From Emcibacter sp. (GTDB lineage: Bacteria; Pseudomonadota; Alphaproteobacteria; Sphingomonadales; Emcibacteraceae): a DNA stretch of 64,000 nucleotides. Shown here in pieces: positions 27,169 to 36,305 of the stretch (position 1 is its first letter; each line of letters starts with the position of its first letter). A program made the translations under genes and the position numbers. The stretch lies in assembly GCA_021741205.1 (NCBI GenBank), contig JAIOYI010000007.1, positions 62,001-126,000 of the forward strand. The letters are read 5' to 3'. The notes beneath the pieces were generated by a model, which was not told the DNA's origin, searched no databases, and saw only the letters and a list, made by a program, of their open reading frames with translations.

Positions 27169-29163
27169 ATTGCGTATTTTTATTTTATCATCCAACCTTG
27201 AATTATACTTCATTTTTTCCCGCAATTGATTATCTATGCCTTGAAATATAGTCAATATTTCATTTTGATCCCCCATTGCAGACTGCATATCCCCGTTTTG
27301 CATATTATAGATAGCATCCTGTATCAAATCATGTGCCGCAATCGTAAAGGCTGCGACATCAATACCAGACAACAACAAAGTTCGCCCAAGATCATGGATA
27401 TCTTCTCCCAATTTTTCCTGCATTCCAATCCAATTTTTAAGGCTCTTATTTTGGACTAAAGTAGATTTATCCATCATTATATTATCTTTTATGTCTCCGC
27501 TGGCCAATTCCAGTTTGGTGGAATTTTTAAACATAAAAGAAATAATTTTCCGCTGCTCAGTCTTAATAATATTAAGTGTGGTGCGTGCCTGATTAATTTT
27601 AACAAAATATTCATAGCCCTGCTCTGACAACAAAATGGTGTTATTATACACAAATCCCTGCTCAATAAAGGTCACCAAATCAAGTGCCAGATCATATTTT
27701 CCATAATAACTGTGGGCGAGTATTTTCTCGTAAATTCTACGAAGCGCCTTTATATTAAGCTGTGTGGGATCAAGGCGGTCTTTGAAAGACTGTTCCTTGG
27801 CTCGTATCAATAATACAATTTTTTTATCAAGCGCCAAAAGCTGTTCCTTAATTTCAGGCACGGCTTTCTCTTGATGTAGAATTGTTTTCAACAGAGATAG
27901 TTGGGTCAATATTTCTGTCTTAAATTGCACCCTTATATCCCCTTCCAGATCATTTGCCAAATTCCACAAAATGTCCCGAGCACTCTTAAAATCATTGTCG
28001 TCTTTGGGTTTTGTCAAACGCCAATAAGCCGACCGCAACGCCACATAATATGTTATTGGCATAAGGTCGCTACTCTCTGTTAAACCCAAGGCCATAAGTT
28101 CGCGCGCCAGTGAATCTATATGCTCTGAAGGATCAATAAGACTTTTACGGATATGAATAATTTTCCGTGCAAGAGGGTTCGAAAAATACCTTTCGGGCAA
28201 AGAAATATTGGGAATTATCGTGCGTCTTTTTTGTCCCGCATAATCCATAACGTCCAACATGACATCCCCCCGTAGTCCTGCAAGATCAGAAGAGGCCATA
28301 TTAACATAAACATCATCTGAAAATTCTTTCAGATCAGAGATAGCAAGTTTCTTCTGGTCCGATATAATATCAGCGCCCTTTCCCACGGGGGATAGACTTA
28401 CGGTAACTTCTTTTAAGCCATAATCATCCGATAAACTCAATGACAAACCGAAAAAACCTTCATCCGTTTGGATCAATTCATAATCTGCACGTTCTATATT
28501 TGGGGTGTCATCCTCAAGCACGGCCATGGGCCATTGACCAACTATTCGGCTACCTTCTTTGATCTGAAAGCTCAATTCATCATTAACGGTAAATTCCGCT
28601 ATAAATCCTACTTTTTCATCAGACTTAAAATCAATTCTTTGATGGCCCGCAATTAAGGTTGGGCGATAACCTATATTGCTTACCCTCACGCTTATTTTGC
28701 TGCCCTCTGGAATGGTTCTGACCGTTGTTGCCTGATCAGAATTCGGGTCTAAATACTCGGTAAATTCTAATTTTCCGCTATAGTTCGGTGGGATCGCCGT
28801 CATTATAATTTCAGGAATTGGATAAGAAAATATTGCTCTGGGTTTTAGAGCGATCTCGATCAATCTTTTGGAATCTGATCCCACCAATAAAATAAGGATA
28901 GTCATGATGGTCAAACAAAGAAATGTCATTTTAAGGATATTTTTAATTGACGAATTTGAACCACTCTTGAAACCTCTTGCTATGAAGAGGATCACAAAAA
29001 TTCCTAAAAATACGTATATGATAGCCTGCACAATGGCAGGAAAATAACCCCAAATATCCAACAAGGATATCATAAGATATCCACAAACCAACATCAAAGC
29101 TTGCAAAAAACCTATGAAAAAAACGCTCCCACGTTCCTTATATTTTTCGGCTAGTTCAACCAT
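27160..29163 (-). CDS. TIGR02302/DUF4175-like membrane protein
   Basis: 667-residue protein with three N-terminal membrane helices (about 13-35, 38-60, 79-97) and a large periplasmic part: beta-rich segments at 110-330, then long helices. The place directly downstream of lysA, next to lptM, argH and tlpA, is the standard location of TIGR02302 (DUF4175), a conserved alphaproteobacterial family of unknown function. It is shorter than the 800-plus residues usual in the family; the glutamine/glycine-rich C-terminal tail of other members is missing. It overlaps the lysA stop by 13 bases. Assignment relies partly on context. Confidence 0.7.
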   Translation of the reverse strand: MVELAEKYKERGSVFFIGFLQALMLVCGYLMISLLDIWGYFPAIVQAIIYVFLGIFVILFIARGFKSGSNSSIKNILKMTFLCLTIMTILILLVGSDSKRLIEIALKPRAIFSYPIPEIIMTAIPPNYSGKLEFTEYLDPNSDQATTVRTIPEGSKISVRVSNIGYRPTLIAGHQRIDFKSDEKVGFIAEFTVNDELSFQIKEGSRIVGQWPMAVLEDDTPNIERADYELIQTDEGFFGLSLSLSDDYGLKEVTVSLSPVGKGADIISDQKKLAISDLKEFSDDVYVNMASSDLAGLRGDVMLDVMDYAGQKRRTIIPNISLPERYFSNPLARKIIHIRKSLIDPSEHIDSLARELMALGLTESSDLMPITYYVALRSAYWRLTKPKDDNDFKSARDILWNLANDLEGDIRVQFKTEILTQLSLLKTILHQEKAVPEIKEQLLALDKKIVLLIRAKEQSFKDRLDPTQLNIKALRRIYEKILAHSYYGKYDLALDLVTFIEQGFVYNNTILLSEQGYEYFVKINQARTTLNIIKTEQRKIISFMFKNSTKLELASGDIKDNIMMDKSTLVQNKSLKNWIGMQEKLGEDIHDLGRTLLLSGIDVAAFTIAAHDLIQDAIYNMQNGDMQSAMGDQNEILTIFQGIDNQLREKMKYNSRLDDKIKIRNSM

Positions 29164-30413
29164 TCTGGTATTTTGTCCAGTTCAATGATATCGTCATAAC
29201 TTGGGCGCTCCCGAACAATAGTATAGTCATCCCCCTTGACCAATATTTCTGGGATAAGCGGACGTGTATTATAGGTGGATGACATCACAGCCCCATAAGC
29301 TCCCGCTGACCTAATGGCGAGCAAATCCCCGCTTGCAAGTTCTGGTAATGTACGACCTCTCGCAAAGGTATCACCCGTTTCACACACAGGCCCCACCACA
29401 TCATAAACCGAACTTGCCACCTTATTTTCCTTAACCGCCACAATTTCATGATAGGCATCATACATACTAGGTCTTACCAAATCGTTCATCGCCGCATCAA
29501 TGATGAGAAAATTTCTATTCTCACCCTGTTTGGTATAAATGACTTTGGACACCAAAATACCCGCATTACCCACAAGCAGTCTTCCCGGTTCAATGATAAT
29601 TTTACACCCCAAATGTCCCACAATTTTTTTGGCCATTTTGCCATATTCTATGGGTAAGGGTGGCTTTGAAGTTTCTCTGTCATAGGGGATACCAAGGCCA
29701 CCACCTAAATCCAGTACGCTAATATCATGACCATCGGCCCGCAAATCTTCAACCAGGCTTGCAATGCGCCTAAAGGCCTCGGCAAAGGGGTCAAGATCGG
29801 TTAATTGTGACCCAATATGAAGATCAACCCCCTGCACCCTAATACCAGATAGCTTTGCCGCCTCGGCATAGATGGCTCTTGCCCGACTGAGGGGAATACC
29901 AAATTTATTTTCGGCCTTACCTGTTGAAATTTTAGCATGGGTTTTTGCGTCCACATCTGGATTTATGCGAAAGGCAATGGCGGCAACTTTACCCATATTT
30001 GTTGCAATACGGCTTAGTTGATGAAGTTCAGGTTCAGATTCCACATTAAACTGGAAGATTCCCGCTTCAAGGGCAAAGGCCATTTCCCGTTCGGTTTTGG
30101 CAACACCAGAATAAACGATTTTTTCGGCAGGAATACCAGCCCTTAACGCACGGCGCAATTCCCCCTCGGACACCACATCCGCCCCCGACCCTACCTTGGC
30201 CAAGGTTCTGATAACCGCCTGATTGGTGTTGGCCTTTACCGCATAACATAACTGAAAGTCCTGCCCCTCAAAGGCCTCGCAAAATACCTTATAGTGACGG
30301 ATCAGAGTTTCTGAGGAATAACAATAAAAGGGCGTTCCCACCTGTTCAGCAATCTTGCGAACAGGTATATTTTCCACATGCATTTCACCCTGCTTATACT
30401 CAAAATGATCCAT
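29151..30413 (-). CDS. lysA: Diaminopimelate decarboxylase
   Basis: PLP fold-III enzyme that makes L-lysine from meso-diaminopimelate. 420 residues, normal length. PLP lysine K60 in CYAVKANTN, HIGSQL near 200, the glycine-rich phosphate loop LDLGGGLGIPY near 235-245, EPGRLLVGNAG near 276-286 and the active-site cysteine in GPVCETGD. GAGAG precedes the ATG at 30413. It is the second gene after lptM in the argH-lptM-lysA-DUF4175 row. Confidence 0.96.
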   Translation of the reverse strand: MDHFEYKQGEMHVENIPVRKIAEQVGTPFYCYSSETLIRHYKVFCEAFEGQDFQLCYAVKANTNQAVIRTLAKVGSGADVVSEGELRRALRAGIPAEKIVYSGVAKTEREMAFALEAGIFQFNVESEPELHQLSRIATNMGKVAAIAFRINPDVDAKTHAKISTGKAENKFGIPLSRARAIYAEAAKLSGIRVQGVDLHIGSQLTDLDPFAEAFRRIASLVEDLRADGHDISVLDLGGGLGIPYDRETSKPPLPIEYGKMAKKIVGHLGCKIIIEPGRLLVGNAGILVSKVIYTKQGENRNFLIIDAAMNDLVRPSMYDAYHEIVAVKENKVASSVYDVVGPVCETGDTFARGRTLPELASGDLLAIRSAGAYGAVMSSTYNTRPLIPEILVKGDDYTIVRERPSYDDIIELDKIPEWLN

Positions 30414-30435
30414 TATCTTTATACTCTCTTAAAAT

Positions 30436-30543
30436 TTAAGATTTTTCATAACCGGGCGGCGGCAACAAATCACCCCGCTTACCGCAAGAGGTAAGACCAA
30501 AACATAATATTCCCACACATAGGATAAGCATCACTTTCTGCAT
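30436..30543 (-). CDS. lptM: LptM-like small lipoprotein
   Basis: 35-residue lipoprotein too short for most gene finders. Reading the minus strand from the ATG at 30543 (GAGAG upstream) gives a hydrophobic signal of about 19 residues, a lipobox ending LTSC at C20, and the short mature tail GKRGDLLPPPGY. A lipobox cysteine followed by G-[KR]-[KR]-G-PL-PPP is the hallmark of LptM (YifL), which assists maturation of the LptD lipopolysaccharide translocon. Location between argH and lysA is also where the gene is found in many proteobacteria. Confidence 0.88.
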   Translation of the reverse strand: MQKVMLILCVGILCFGLTSCGKRGDLLPPPGYEKS

Positions 30544-30578
30544 AATATTTCTCTCTGGATATTTCTCTCTAAAGTTTA

Positions 30579-31988
30579 TTATTCAATGCGATCTCTTGCC
30601 GCCTTCACCTGCAACAAAACCTGTTCTGGAGCGGTGCCACCAAAACTTGTCCGGCTTGCCACAGAGCTTTCCACATCAAGTACGCAAAAGACATCCTGTG
30701 TGATATTAGCGTCGACCGTTTGCATCTCGGCCAAGGTCAATCCATCCAGATCACAACCCTTTTTTTCCGCCATCGCCACAAGAGTGCCTGTCACATGATG
30801 TGCCTTACGGAAGGGCATATCAAGCACCCGCACCAGCCAATCGGCAAGATCAGTTGCGGTAATAAAACCATTTTGCGTGGAGGCATGCATAACATTTTCA
30901 TGCAGCTTCATATCATCAATCATGCCCGTCATAGCGGCGATAATAAGCGCAAAAGCATTGGCCGCATCAAAGGTGGCCTCTTTATCCTCTTGCATGTCCT
31001 TGCTATAGGCAAGGGGCAATCCCTTCATCACAATAAGCAGACTGTTTAAGTCACCAATAATACGCCCCACCTTAGCCCGACACAGTTCAGCCGCATCGGG
31101 GTTACGTTTTTGCGGCATAATCGAAGAACCCGTGGTATACTTATCGCTTAACTGGATAAAATTAAATTGAGCCGACGACCATATCACAATTTCTTCGGCA
31201 AGCCGTGAGACGTGGGTTGCGCTTATGGCGGCGCAGGCCATAAATTCCAAGGCAAAATCCCGATCCGACACACTGTCCAAACTATTAGCCGTTGGGGTTC
31301 TGAATTTTAAGCTCTGAGCTGTTTGAAAACGATCGATGGGAAAAGACGTTCCCGCAAGTGCCGCCGCCCCTAATGGACATTCATTAAGCCGCCCTCTCGC
31401 ATCACGGAGCCTGTCCCGATCCCGCGTGAACATTTCGAAATAGGCCAACATATGATGGCCAAATGTTATGGGTTGTGCGGATTGCAAATGGGTAAAGCCT
31501 GGCAATATCACATGGGCATGTTGCTCGGCCTTTGTCACAAGGGCAATCTGAAGCGCCTTTAAGGCATTATCCATTTCATCCATAGCATCTCGAACCCATA
31601 ATTTAAAATCAGTCGCCACCTGATCATTTCTGGATCTTGCCGTATGCAGTCGCCCCGCCGCATCGCCAATAATTTCCGAAAGCCGTGATTCCACATGCAT
31701 ATGAATATCTTCAAGCTTTGCATCATAAGTGAAATTCCCTGCTTCGATTTCGGTTTGCACCTGATCTAGTCCTGTAAGAATTTTATTGCCATCCTCAGAA
31801 GAGATAATGTCCTGAGCCATCAACATGGCACAATGCGCCTTAGACCCCCTGATATCCTGTGCGTATAAAATTTTGTCAAAATCAATGGAAGCGTTAATTT
31901 TTTCCATTATTTCGGCGGGGCCCGCCGCAAAACGCCCACCCCATAAACTATTTGCCAATTTTGCTGTTTTATCTTTTTGCGATGTCAT
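30579..31988 (-). CDS. argH: Argininosuccinate lyase
   Basis: Fumarase-superfamily lyase, the last step in arginine synthesis, splitting argininosuccinate into arginine and fumarate. 469 residues, normal length. [10 protein letters not shown] at the N terminus, [13 protein letters not shown] near 113-125 and the signature loop [12 protein letters not shown] with the catalytic serine are all intact. First gene of the argH-lptM-lysA-DUF4175 row, divergent from the TlpA-like gene. Confidence 0.96.
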   Translation of the reverse strand: MTSQKDKTAKLANSLWGGRFAAGPAEIMEKINASIDFDKILYAQDIRGSKAHCAMLMAQDIISSEDGNKILTGLDQVQTEIEAGNFTYDAKLEDIHMHVESRLSEIIGDAAGRLHTARSRNDQVATDFKLWVRDAMDEMDNALKALQIALVTKAEQHAHVILPGFTHLQSAQPITFGHHMLAYFEMFTRDRDRLRDARGRLNECPLGAAALAGTSFPIDRFQTAQSLKFRTPTANSLDSVSDRDFALEFMACAAISATHVSRLAEEIVIWSSAQFNFIQLSDKYTTGSSIMPQKRNPDAAELCRAKVGRIIGDLNSLLIVMKGLPLAYSKDMQEDKEATFDAANAFALIIAAMTGMIDDMKLHENVMHASTQNGFITATDLADWLVRVLDMPFRKAHHVTGTLVAMAEKKGCDLDGLTLAEMQTVDANITQDVFCVLDVESSVASRTSFGGTAPEQVLLQVKAARDRIE

Positions 31989-32085
31989 GGGCTTTACTCA
32001 TTTCCAAAAGGGGAATATATCTTAATGTATCAATCGTGAAATACGACAATACGCCTCCCGAGGCAAGCTTTTCAAGTGAGGAACC

Positions 32086-32691
32086 ATGAATAAAAGCCTA
32101 ATATTGATCATCCTTTTTATTTTTCTGCTGATTGGTGGCCTGTATTTTATAAAACCCGCTGCACTGGAACAGTCCGTTAATAAAGAAGAATTATTCATCT
32201 TGGATAGCCCCATGAAATCGGGTTCAGCCCTCTTTCAACTTTACCCTGACAAACCCTCTGTACCTGATATTATAATCAAAGATGAAGAAGACAACATCCT
32301 GACCCTTGATGATATTATGTCCCGAAATAATGGTCAAAGCCTGCTGGTAAATTTTTGGGCCACTTGGTGCGTTCCCTGCCGTGAAGAAATGCCAGAGCTT
32401 GATGCGTTGCAAGCCGAACGGGGCGGTGATGATTTCAAAGTCATTATTATATCCGTGGATCGGGGCGGACTAGAGGCATCAAGAACATTTCTTGATAATA
32501 TCGGCATAAAAAATCTTGACCTTTATTATGACGAAAAGGGAATGCTTGCCCGCAAAATGAAAACCATTGGTTATCCCACAACGGTTCTCATTAATAAATC
32601 TGGCCACCAATTTGGTCTATTAACGGGTCCTGCCCACTGGAACTCCCCACGTGCCCACAATCTTATTGATCGCCTCGTTGCTGATCAATAA
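32086..32691 (+). CDS. TlpA-like membrane-anchored thioredoxin
   Basis: 201 residues with an N-terminal membrane anchor (about 5-24) and a periplasmic TlpA/ResA-type thioredoxin domain. The active site is WATWCVPCREEMPEL, and the cis-proline GYPTTVLI is in place. Such proteins reduce thiols of apocytochromes or copper-handling proteins; the CcdA-like transporter at 7.9-8.7 kb could feed it with electrons. The last codons are repeated in shortened form just after the stop (CCTCGTTG..ATCA at 32673-32687 and 32692-32703). Confidence 0.88.
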   Translation: MNKSLILIILFIFLLIGGLYFIKPAALEQSVNKEELFILDSPMKSGSALFQLYPDKPSVPDIIIKDEEDNILTLDDIMSRNNGQSLLVNFWATWCVPCREEMPELDALQAERGGDDFKVIIISVDRGGLEASRTFLDNIGIKNLDLYYDEKGMLARKMKTIGYPTTVLINKSGHQFGLLTGPAHWNSPRAHNLIDRLVADQ

Positions 32692-32741
32692 CCTCGTTGA
32701 TCATAATCTCTTATTGTACAATTTTTTTTGTAAAATATATC

Positions 32742-32770
32742 TTGCATTAAATGATATGTTATAACATATT
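32742..32770 (+). promoter_or_regulatory. Zur box over the TonB-receptor promoter
   Basis: GATATGTTATAACATATT (32753-32770) contains the perfect palindrome ATATGTTATAACATAT and differs at one end base from a Zur consensus published for one bacterial group (GATATGTTATAACATATC, as I recall it). It lies in a promoter with TTGCAT (32742-32747), 17-base spacer and CATATT (32765-32770), so a bound repressor would block transcription of the receptor. Confidence 0.75.
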
Positions 32771-32815
32771 GCCACATTCCTGAATTCTCTAAATAACAAT
32801 ATGTAGTGATCAATA

Positions 32816-34858
32816 ATGAAGTTTACCTTATATCGACTTTTATCTTGTGGCGTAATGGCTAGCGTTTTAATGCCCTTTCAACATTATGCCTATGGAAATG
32901 ACATTGGAGTTACAAAACCTCATGATCACGGTCACGACCAAGATGCCCCAATGGAAGAGCTTTTTGTCACAAGCTCACCTCATGGCAAGCTTCCTCTTGA
33001 CGTGTTGCAGGGCAGCAGCGTCATAGGGCTTGATAAGCTTGAACAAAAAATGGAAGCCACCATTGGGGAAACTTTGTCAGGTATCCCTGGTATTTCATCA
33101 ACCTTCTTTGGCGCAGGGGCGAGCCGACCCATCATTCGGGGACTGGGTGGTGATCGTATCCGGATTTTAATGAACGGCATCGGAAGTATTGATGCCTCGA
33201 GCACATCACCCGATCATGCGGTTTCCGCAGAACCCCTGACGGCAGAAAGAATTGAAGTTCTTCGGGGCGCAAGCACATTGCTTTACGGCAGCAATGCTGT
33301 TGGTGGTGTGGTCAATATTATTGATAGCCGTATCCCTACAATTGTACCAAATGATATCTTCTCAATTCGCACAAGATTGGCCTATGAAACGGTCGCTCAT
33401 GACACTTCTGGCGGACTTTCGCTCAATACACGCTTGAGCAAATCGCAAACCAATGCGCTTGTCCTTCATATGGATGGCTATTTCAGAAATTCAAATAATT
33501 ATGATATTCCCTCATACGCCCTCAGTGATGCCATCAGAAATGGCCAAGAAGGCTCATTTGGTACCGTTAAAAATTCAGATGTTGACAATAAGGGCGGTGC
33601 CGTTGGCCTAAGCTTCATAGGCGACACAACCCTCTTTGGTCTGTCTTACGGGATTACCAAAAGCAATTACGGTGTGCCAAGCGAAGAAGATGTCCGTATT
33701 AATCTGGATCAAAAACGTCTTGATCTCAAGGCGAACATCAACGAAGAATTTCTCATATTTGAAGAAGCCCGATTTCGTTTTGGCTACGGCGATTATAAGC
33801 ATAAAGAATTAGAAGGGGCCAATATCGGGACAATATTTGCCAATAAGGGCTTTGAAGCCCGTCTGGAACTTATTCAAAAAGAAATCGGTATATTACATGG
33901 TTCCATGGGTATTCAGCTGCGCAACCGTGAATTTGAGGCCATTGGAGATGAAGCCTTCGTGCCCCCAACCAAGACGCTACAAGAAGGTATATTTGCCGTA
34001 GAAGAAATCAACCTTGATCCCGTAACACTGGAATTTGGAGCCCGTTTTGACCATCAATCAACCGAAAATAAAAGCCAAAACATAAAACGCAATTTCAATA
34101 ATATCAGTCTTTCTTCTGGCATCGCTTATCATATGACAAGCGATAGCCTGATCGGACTTTCCTTAAGCCGCACCACAAGGGCGCCAACGGCAGAAGAACT
34201 ATTTTCCAATGGCCCTCATCTCGCTACGGGTGCTTTTGAAAAAGGTAACATTGACCTGAATAAAGAAACCGCCACAAACCTAGAGTTAACGCTGAAAGAA
34301 CATATCGACAATCTGACTGCAAACCTAAACCTGTATCATACATGGTACAATAATTTCATCTATGAACATTTCACAGGAATCGAGCAAGATGGTCTTAATC
34401 TACTGGAGTTCCGCCAAAGAGATGCCCGTTTTTACGGGGCAGAATTGGAAACAAATTATCTTGTCTTTAGTCAGAATGATCATTCCTTACTTTTGACGCT
34501 CTCAGGCGATTTTGTCCATGCAGAATTTACGGGCAACAACGGCTATCTCCCCCGTATTCCTGCAAAAAGCGCCAATGTTGGCTTTGAGTATGATTCAGAA
34601 TATTACGGTATGTCGGGTGATATAAGGCTTGTCGGCCAGCAGAAAAACATTGGCGCAAACGAAATTATAACAAAGGGATATACGGAGATAAATCTTGATG
34701 TCTTCTGGCGACCTTATGGCGAGAATCAGGATCTTACCATAAGGCTTCAGGGCAAGAATTTAACCGATGCAGAACGCAGACAGCACACGTCTTTCCTCAA
34801 AGACCTTTTGCCCATGCCAGGCCGGAATATAAAGCTGTCCTTGACCTACGGTTTCTAG
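32816..34858 (+). CDS. znuD: TonB-dependent receptor, ZnuD-like zinc uptake
   Basis: 680-residue outer-membrane receptor: signal peptide (1-28), a histidine-rich N segment (HDHGHDQD), TonB-box region EELFVTSS, plug domain (about 50-165; PIIRGLGGDRIRILMNG, ERIEVLRGASTLLYGSNAVGGVVN), and a 22-strand-type barrel ending in aromatic YGF. The plug sequence with SPDHAVSAEP matches the ZnuD branch of metal receptors, and the histidine-rich start suits zinc. The Zur-like operator upstream supports the same reading. No znuABC or zur gene lies in the window. Confidence 0.85.
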   Translation: MKFTLYRLLSCGVMASVLMPFQHYAYGNDIGVTKPHDHGHDQDAPMEELFVTSSPHGKLPLDVLQGSSVIGLDKLEQKMEATIGETLSGIPGISSTFFGAGASRPIIRGLGGDRIRILMNGIGSIDASSTSPDHAVSAEPLTAERIEVLRGASTLLYGSNAVGGVVNIIDSRIPTIVPNDIFSIRTRLAYETVAHDTSGGLSLNTRLSKSQTNALVLHMDGYFRNSNNYDIPSYALSDAIRNGQEGSFGTVKNSDVDNKGGAVGLSFIGDTTLFGLSYGITKSNYGVPSEEDVRINLDQKRLDLKANINEEFLIFEEARFRFGYGDYKHKELEGANIGTIFANKGFEARLELIQKEIGILHGSMGIQLRNREFEAIGDEAFVPPTKTLQEGIFAVEEINLDPVTLEFGARFDHQSTENKSQNIKRNFNNISLSSGIAYHMTSDSLIGLSLSRTTRAPTAEELFSNGPHLATGAFEKGNIDLNKETATNLELTLKEHIDNLTANLNLYHTWYNNFIYEHFTGIEQDGLNLLEFRQRDARFYGAELETNYLVFSQNDHSLLLTLSGDFVHAEFTGNNGYLPRIPAKSANVGFEYDSEYYGMSGDIRLVGQQKNIGANEIITKGYTEINLDVFWRPYGENQDLTIRLQGKNLTDAERRQHTSFLKDLLPMPGRNIKLSLTYGF

Positions 34859-34868
34859 GGTCAAAACC

Positions 34869-35312
34869 TTAGGGTACAACGGTTACGGGAACTTTTGCTT
34901 TTTGCAATACACCGTAGGCGACACTTCCTAGTCCGAATTTGGCAAGGAGGCCGCTACTTTTATGACCGATAAAAATCTGATCCGCTTTATGCTCCTCAGC
35001 TAGGGCAGAAATAATGTCAGCCGCATGTCCAACCTGCACAAAAGACTTTATCGTAACACCTTCTGTCGCAAATTTTTTCTTAGCGGGATCCATAAGATCC
35101 TTATCAGCACTCTCCAAATGCTCCATATGCTGGCTGTGACGAATAGAAAGTTCCTCTACGGATATCACTTCAAATTCTGACCAATCCACAACATAAACCA
35201 TGAGTAATGTGCCACCCCCCAGAGCCTTCAGTTTCTTAATGGCCAGTTTCATAGCCCGTACGCTAAGCTCACCCCCATCATAACCAACCAAATATTTTAG
35301 TTTTTTTGACAT
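34869..35312 (-). CDS. Universal stress protein (UspA family)
   Basis: 147 residues from the ATG at 35312, which has a strong AAGGAG seven bases upstream. The alpha/beta fold carries the ATP-binding loop near the end, GHKSSGLLAKFGLGSVAYGV (G-x2-G-x9-G-S pattern), and the opening YLVGYDGGELS. Single USP domain, cytoplasmic. It is divergent from the FNR-type regulator, and two FNR-like boxes lie in between, so induction under low oxygen is likely, as for many USP genes. Confidence 0.92.
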   Translation of the reverse strand: MSKKLKYLVGYDGGELSVRAMKLAIKKLKALGGGTLLMVYVVDWSEFEVISVEELSIRHSQHMEHLESADKDLMDPAKKKFATEGVTIKSFVQVGHAADIISALAEEHKADQIFIGHKSSGLLAKFGLGSVAYGVLQKAKVPVTVVP

Positions 35313-35348
35313 TTCTATCTCCTTATCATTATTCCAGCATTGTAACAT

Positions 35349-35388
35349 ATTATAAATCATAAAGTAATATAAGCTTTGTTACAATCAA
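35349..35388 (-). promoter_or_regulatory. Candidate FNR-activated promoter of the USP gene
   Basis: On the minus strand TTGATTGTAACAAA (35388-35375; consensus TTGAT-N4-ATCAA, good first half, poor second) lies ahead of a perfect TATAAT (35354-35349). The centre of the box is about 40 bases upstream of the expected start point, the geometry of FNR-activated promoters. Confidence 0.5.
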
Positions 35389-35415
35389 GCCTCCTAGGCA
35401 AAACTTTTCATAAAA

Positions 35416-35429
35416 TTGACCTGTATCAA
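35416..35429 (+). promoter_or_regulatory. FNR box
   Basis: TTGACCTGTATCAA matches the FNR/FixK consensus TTGAT-N4-ATCAA at nine of ten positions. It lies 74 bases ahead of the FNR-type regulator's start, with TATAAC (35444-35449) 14 bases downstream, and suggests autoregulation. Confidence 0.65.
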
Positions 35430-35502
35430 AATTATCACCCCAATATAACGGTAAATATCACAATGAGTAGATTTGTATTTATCTTTTAAAGGACGTGCGA
35501 AA

Positions 35503-36108
35503 TTGAATATATCTACCAATATTTTTTTTAATTCTGAATTGAGCGATACGACTCATCAGACATTAGATCACAGTCCCCATAATACAGCTTGTAAGAGCTG
35601 TTGCACCCGTCATTTATCTCTATGCAATGTTTTGACGCCTCACGAATTAAAATTATTCTCAGAAATACTCACGGATTATAAAAGAAAGGCAAAAGAAATT
35701 ATCTGTACCGAGGATGATGAGGCAGACTTTATTTACAATATCCGAAAGGGAACCGTTCGGCTTTACAAAATGCTGCCAGACGGCAGACGCCAGGTAACAG
35801 CATTCCTCATGGCGGGTGATTTTTTTGATATATCAAGTAATAAGAAATATAATTTAACTGCCGAAGCCATTTCAGACGTAGAAATATGCCGTTTCCCACG
35901 AGCAAAATTCATTGAATTTATTAAAAACTTTCCTCACCTTGGTGATAAAGTTTTTGAGATGACTCAAACAGAACTGAATAATATGAATGACCAAATGCTA
36001 TTACTTGGTCAAAAATCAGCCACGGAAAAACTTTGCACCTTTATCCTTTTGATGAGAGAAAAAGATTGCCGCACCAATGGAGAACCAATGAATTACATCT
36101 CTTTATGA
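35503..36108 (+). CDS. fnrL: FNR-type oxygen sensor, sensor part of a split gene
   Basis: 201 residues from the TTG at 35503 (AAAGGA upstream). It has the cysteine array C30, C33 and C41 (CKSCCTRHLSLC, with an extra C34) and C129 (DVEICRF), as needed for a 4Fe-4S oxygen sensor, the cyclic-nucleotide-like barrel (about 50-140), and the dimerisation helix. It then stops at a TGA (36106-36108) just where the DNA-binding domain should begin. That domain follows in the -1 frame with an ATGA overlap. Restoring one base (three T to four at 36102-36104) rebuilds a full-length FNR. Either the gene is truly split, or a one-base deletion or read error broke it. Confidence 0.85.
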   Translation: MNISTNIFFNSELSDTTHQTLDHSPHNTACKSCCTRHLSLCNVLTPHELKLFSEILTDYKRKAKEIICTEDDEADFIYNIRKGTVRLYKMLPDGRRQVTAFLMAGDFFDISSNKKYNLTAEAISDVEICRFPRAKFIEFIKNFPHLGDKVFEMTQTELNNMNDQMLLLGQKSATEKLCTFILLMREKDCRTNGEPMNYISL

Positions 36109-36278
36109 GCCGTCTGGATATCGCTGATTATCTGGGTCTAACCGTCGAGACTATAAGTCGCCAGTTTACGAAACTACATAAACTTGGTCTTATTGAATTG
36201 GATGGAACCCATAACTTATTGTTAAAAAAACCCGATGCAATTTTAACGATCGCACGGGGCAACGAGCCCGCCAATTAA
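36105..36278 (+). CDS. FNR-type helix-turn-helix, detached DNA-binding part
   Basis: 57 residues from the ATG at 36105, which overlaps the stop of the sensor part by four bases (ATGA). It is a complete Crp-type helix-turn-helix: MSRLDIADYLGLTVETISRQF, with the E-x2-SR recognition residues that read TTGAT, then the wing KLGLIELDG. Codons and composition look functional, not decayed. If translated through coupling it would be a separate HTH protein; if the frameshift is an artefact it is simply the C-terminal part of the upstream gene. Confidence 0.7.
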   Translation: MSRLDIADYLGLTVETISRQFTKLHKLGLIELDGTHNLLLKKPDAILTIARGNEPAN

Positions 36279-36305
36279 TTTTTACCAAGAAATCCCATAA
36301 ATACC

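Noticed and set aside
32682-32703. Terminator hairpin TGATCAA/TTGATCA after the TlpA gene
   Set aside because: The stem is seven base pairs and AT-rich, and the next T run is about 20 bases further on, so it is unlikely to terminate well. The inverted repeat is a by-product of the duplicated gene end.
36097-36108. Programmed -1 frameshift in the FNR gene
   Set aside because: The bases TCT TTA TGA do not form a slippery heptamer of the usual X XXY YYZ kind, and no pseudoknot is evident downstream. A lost base or a true gene split explains it more simply.
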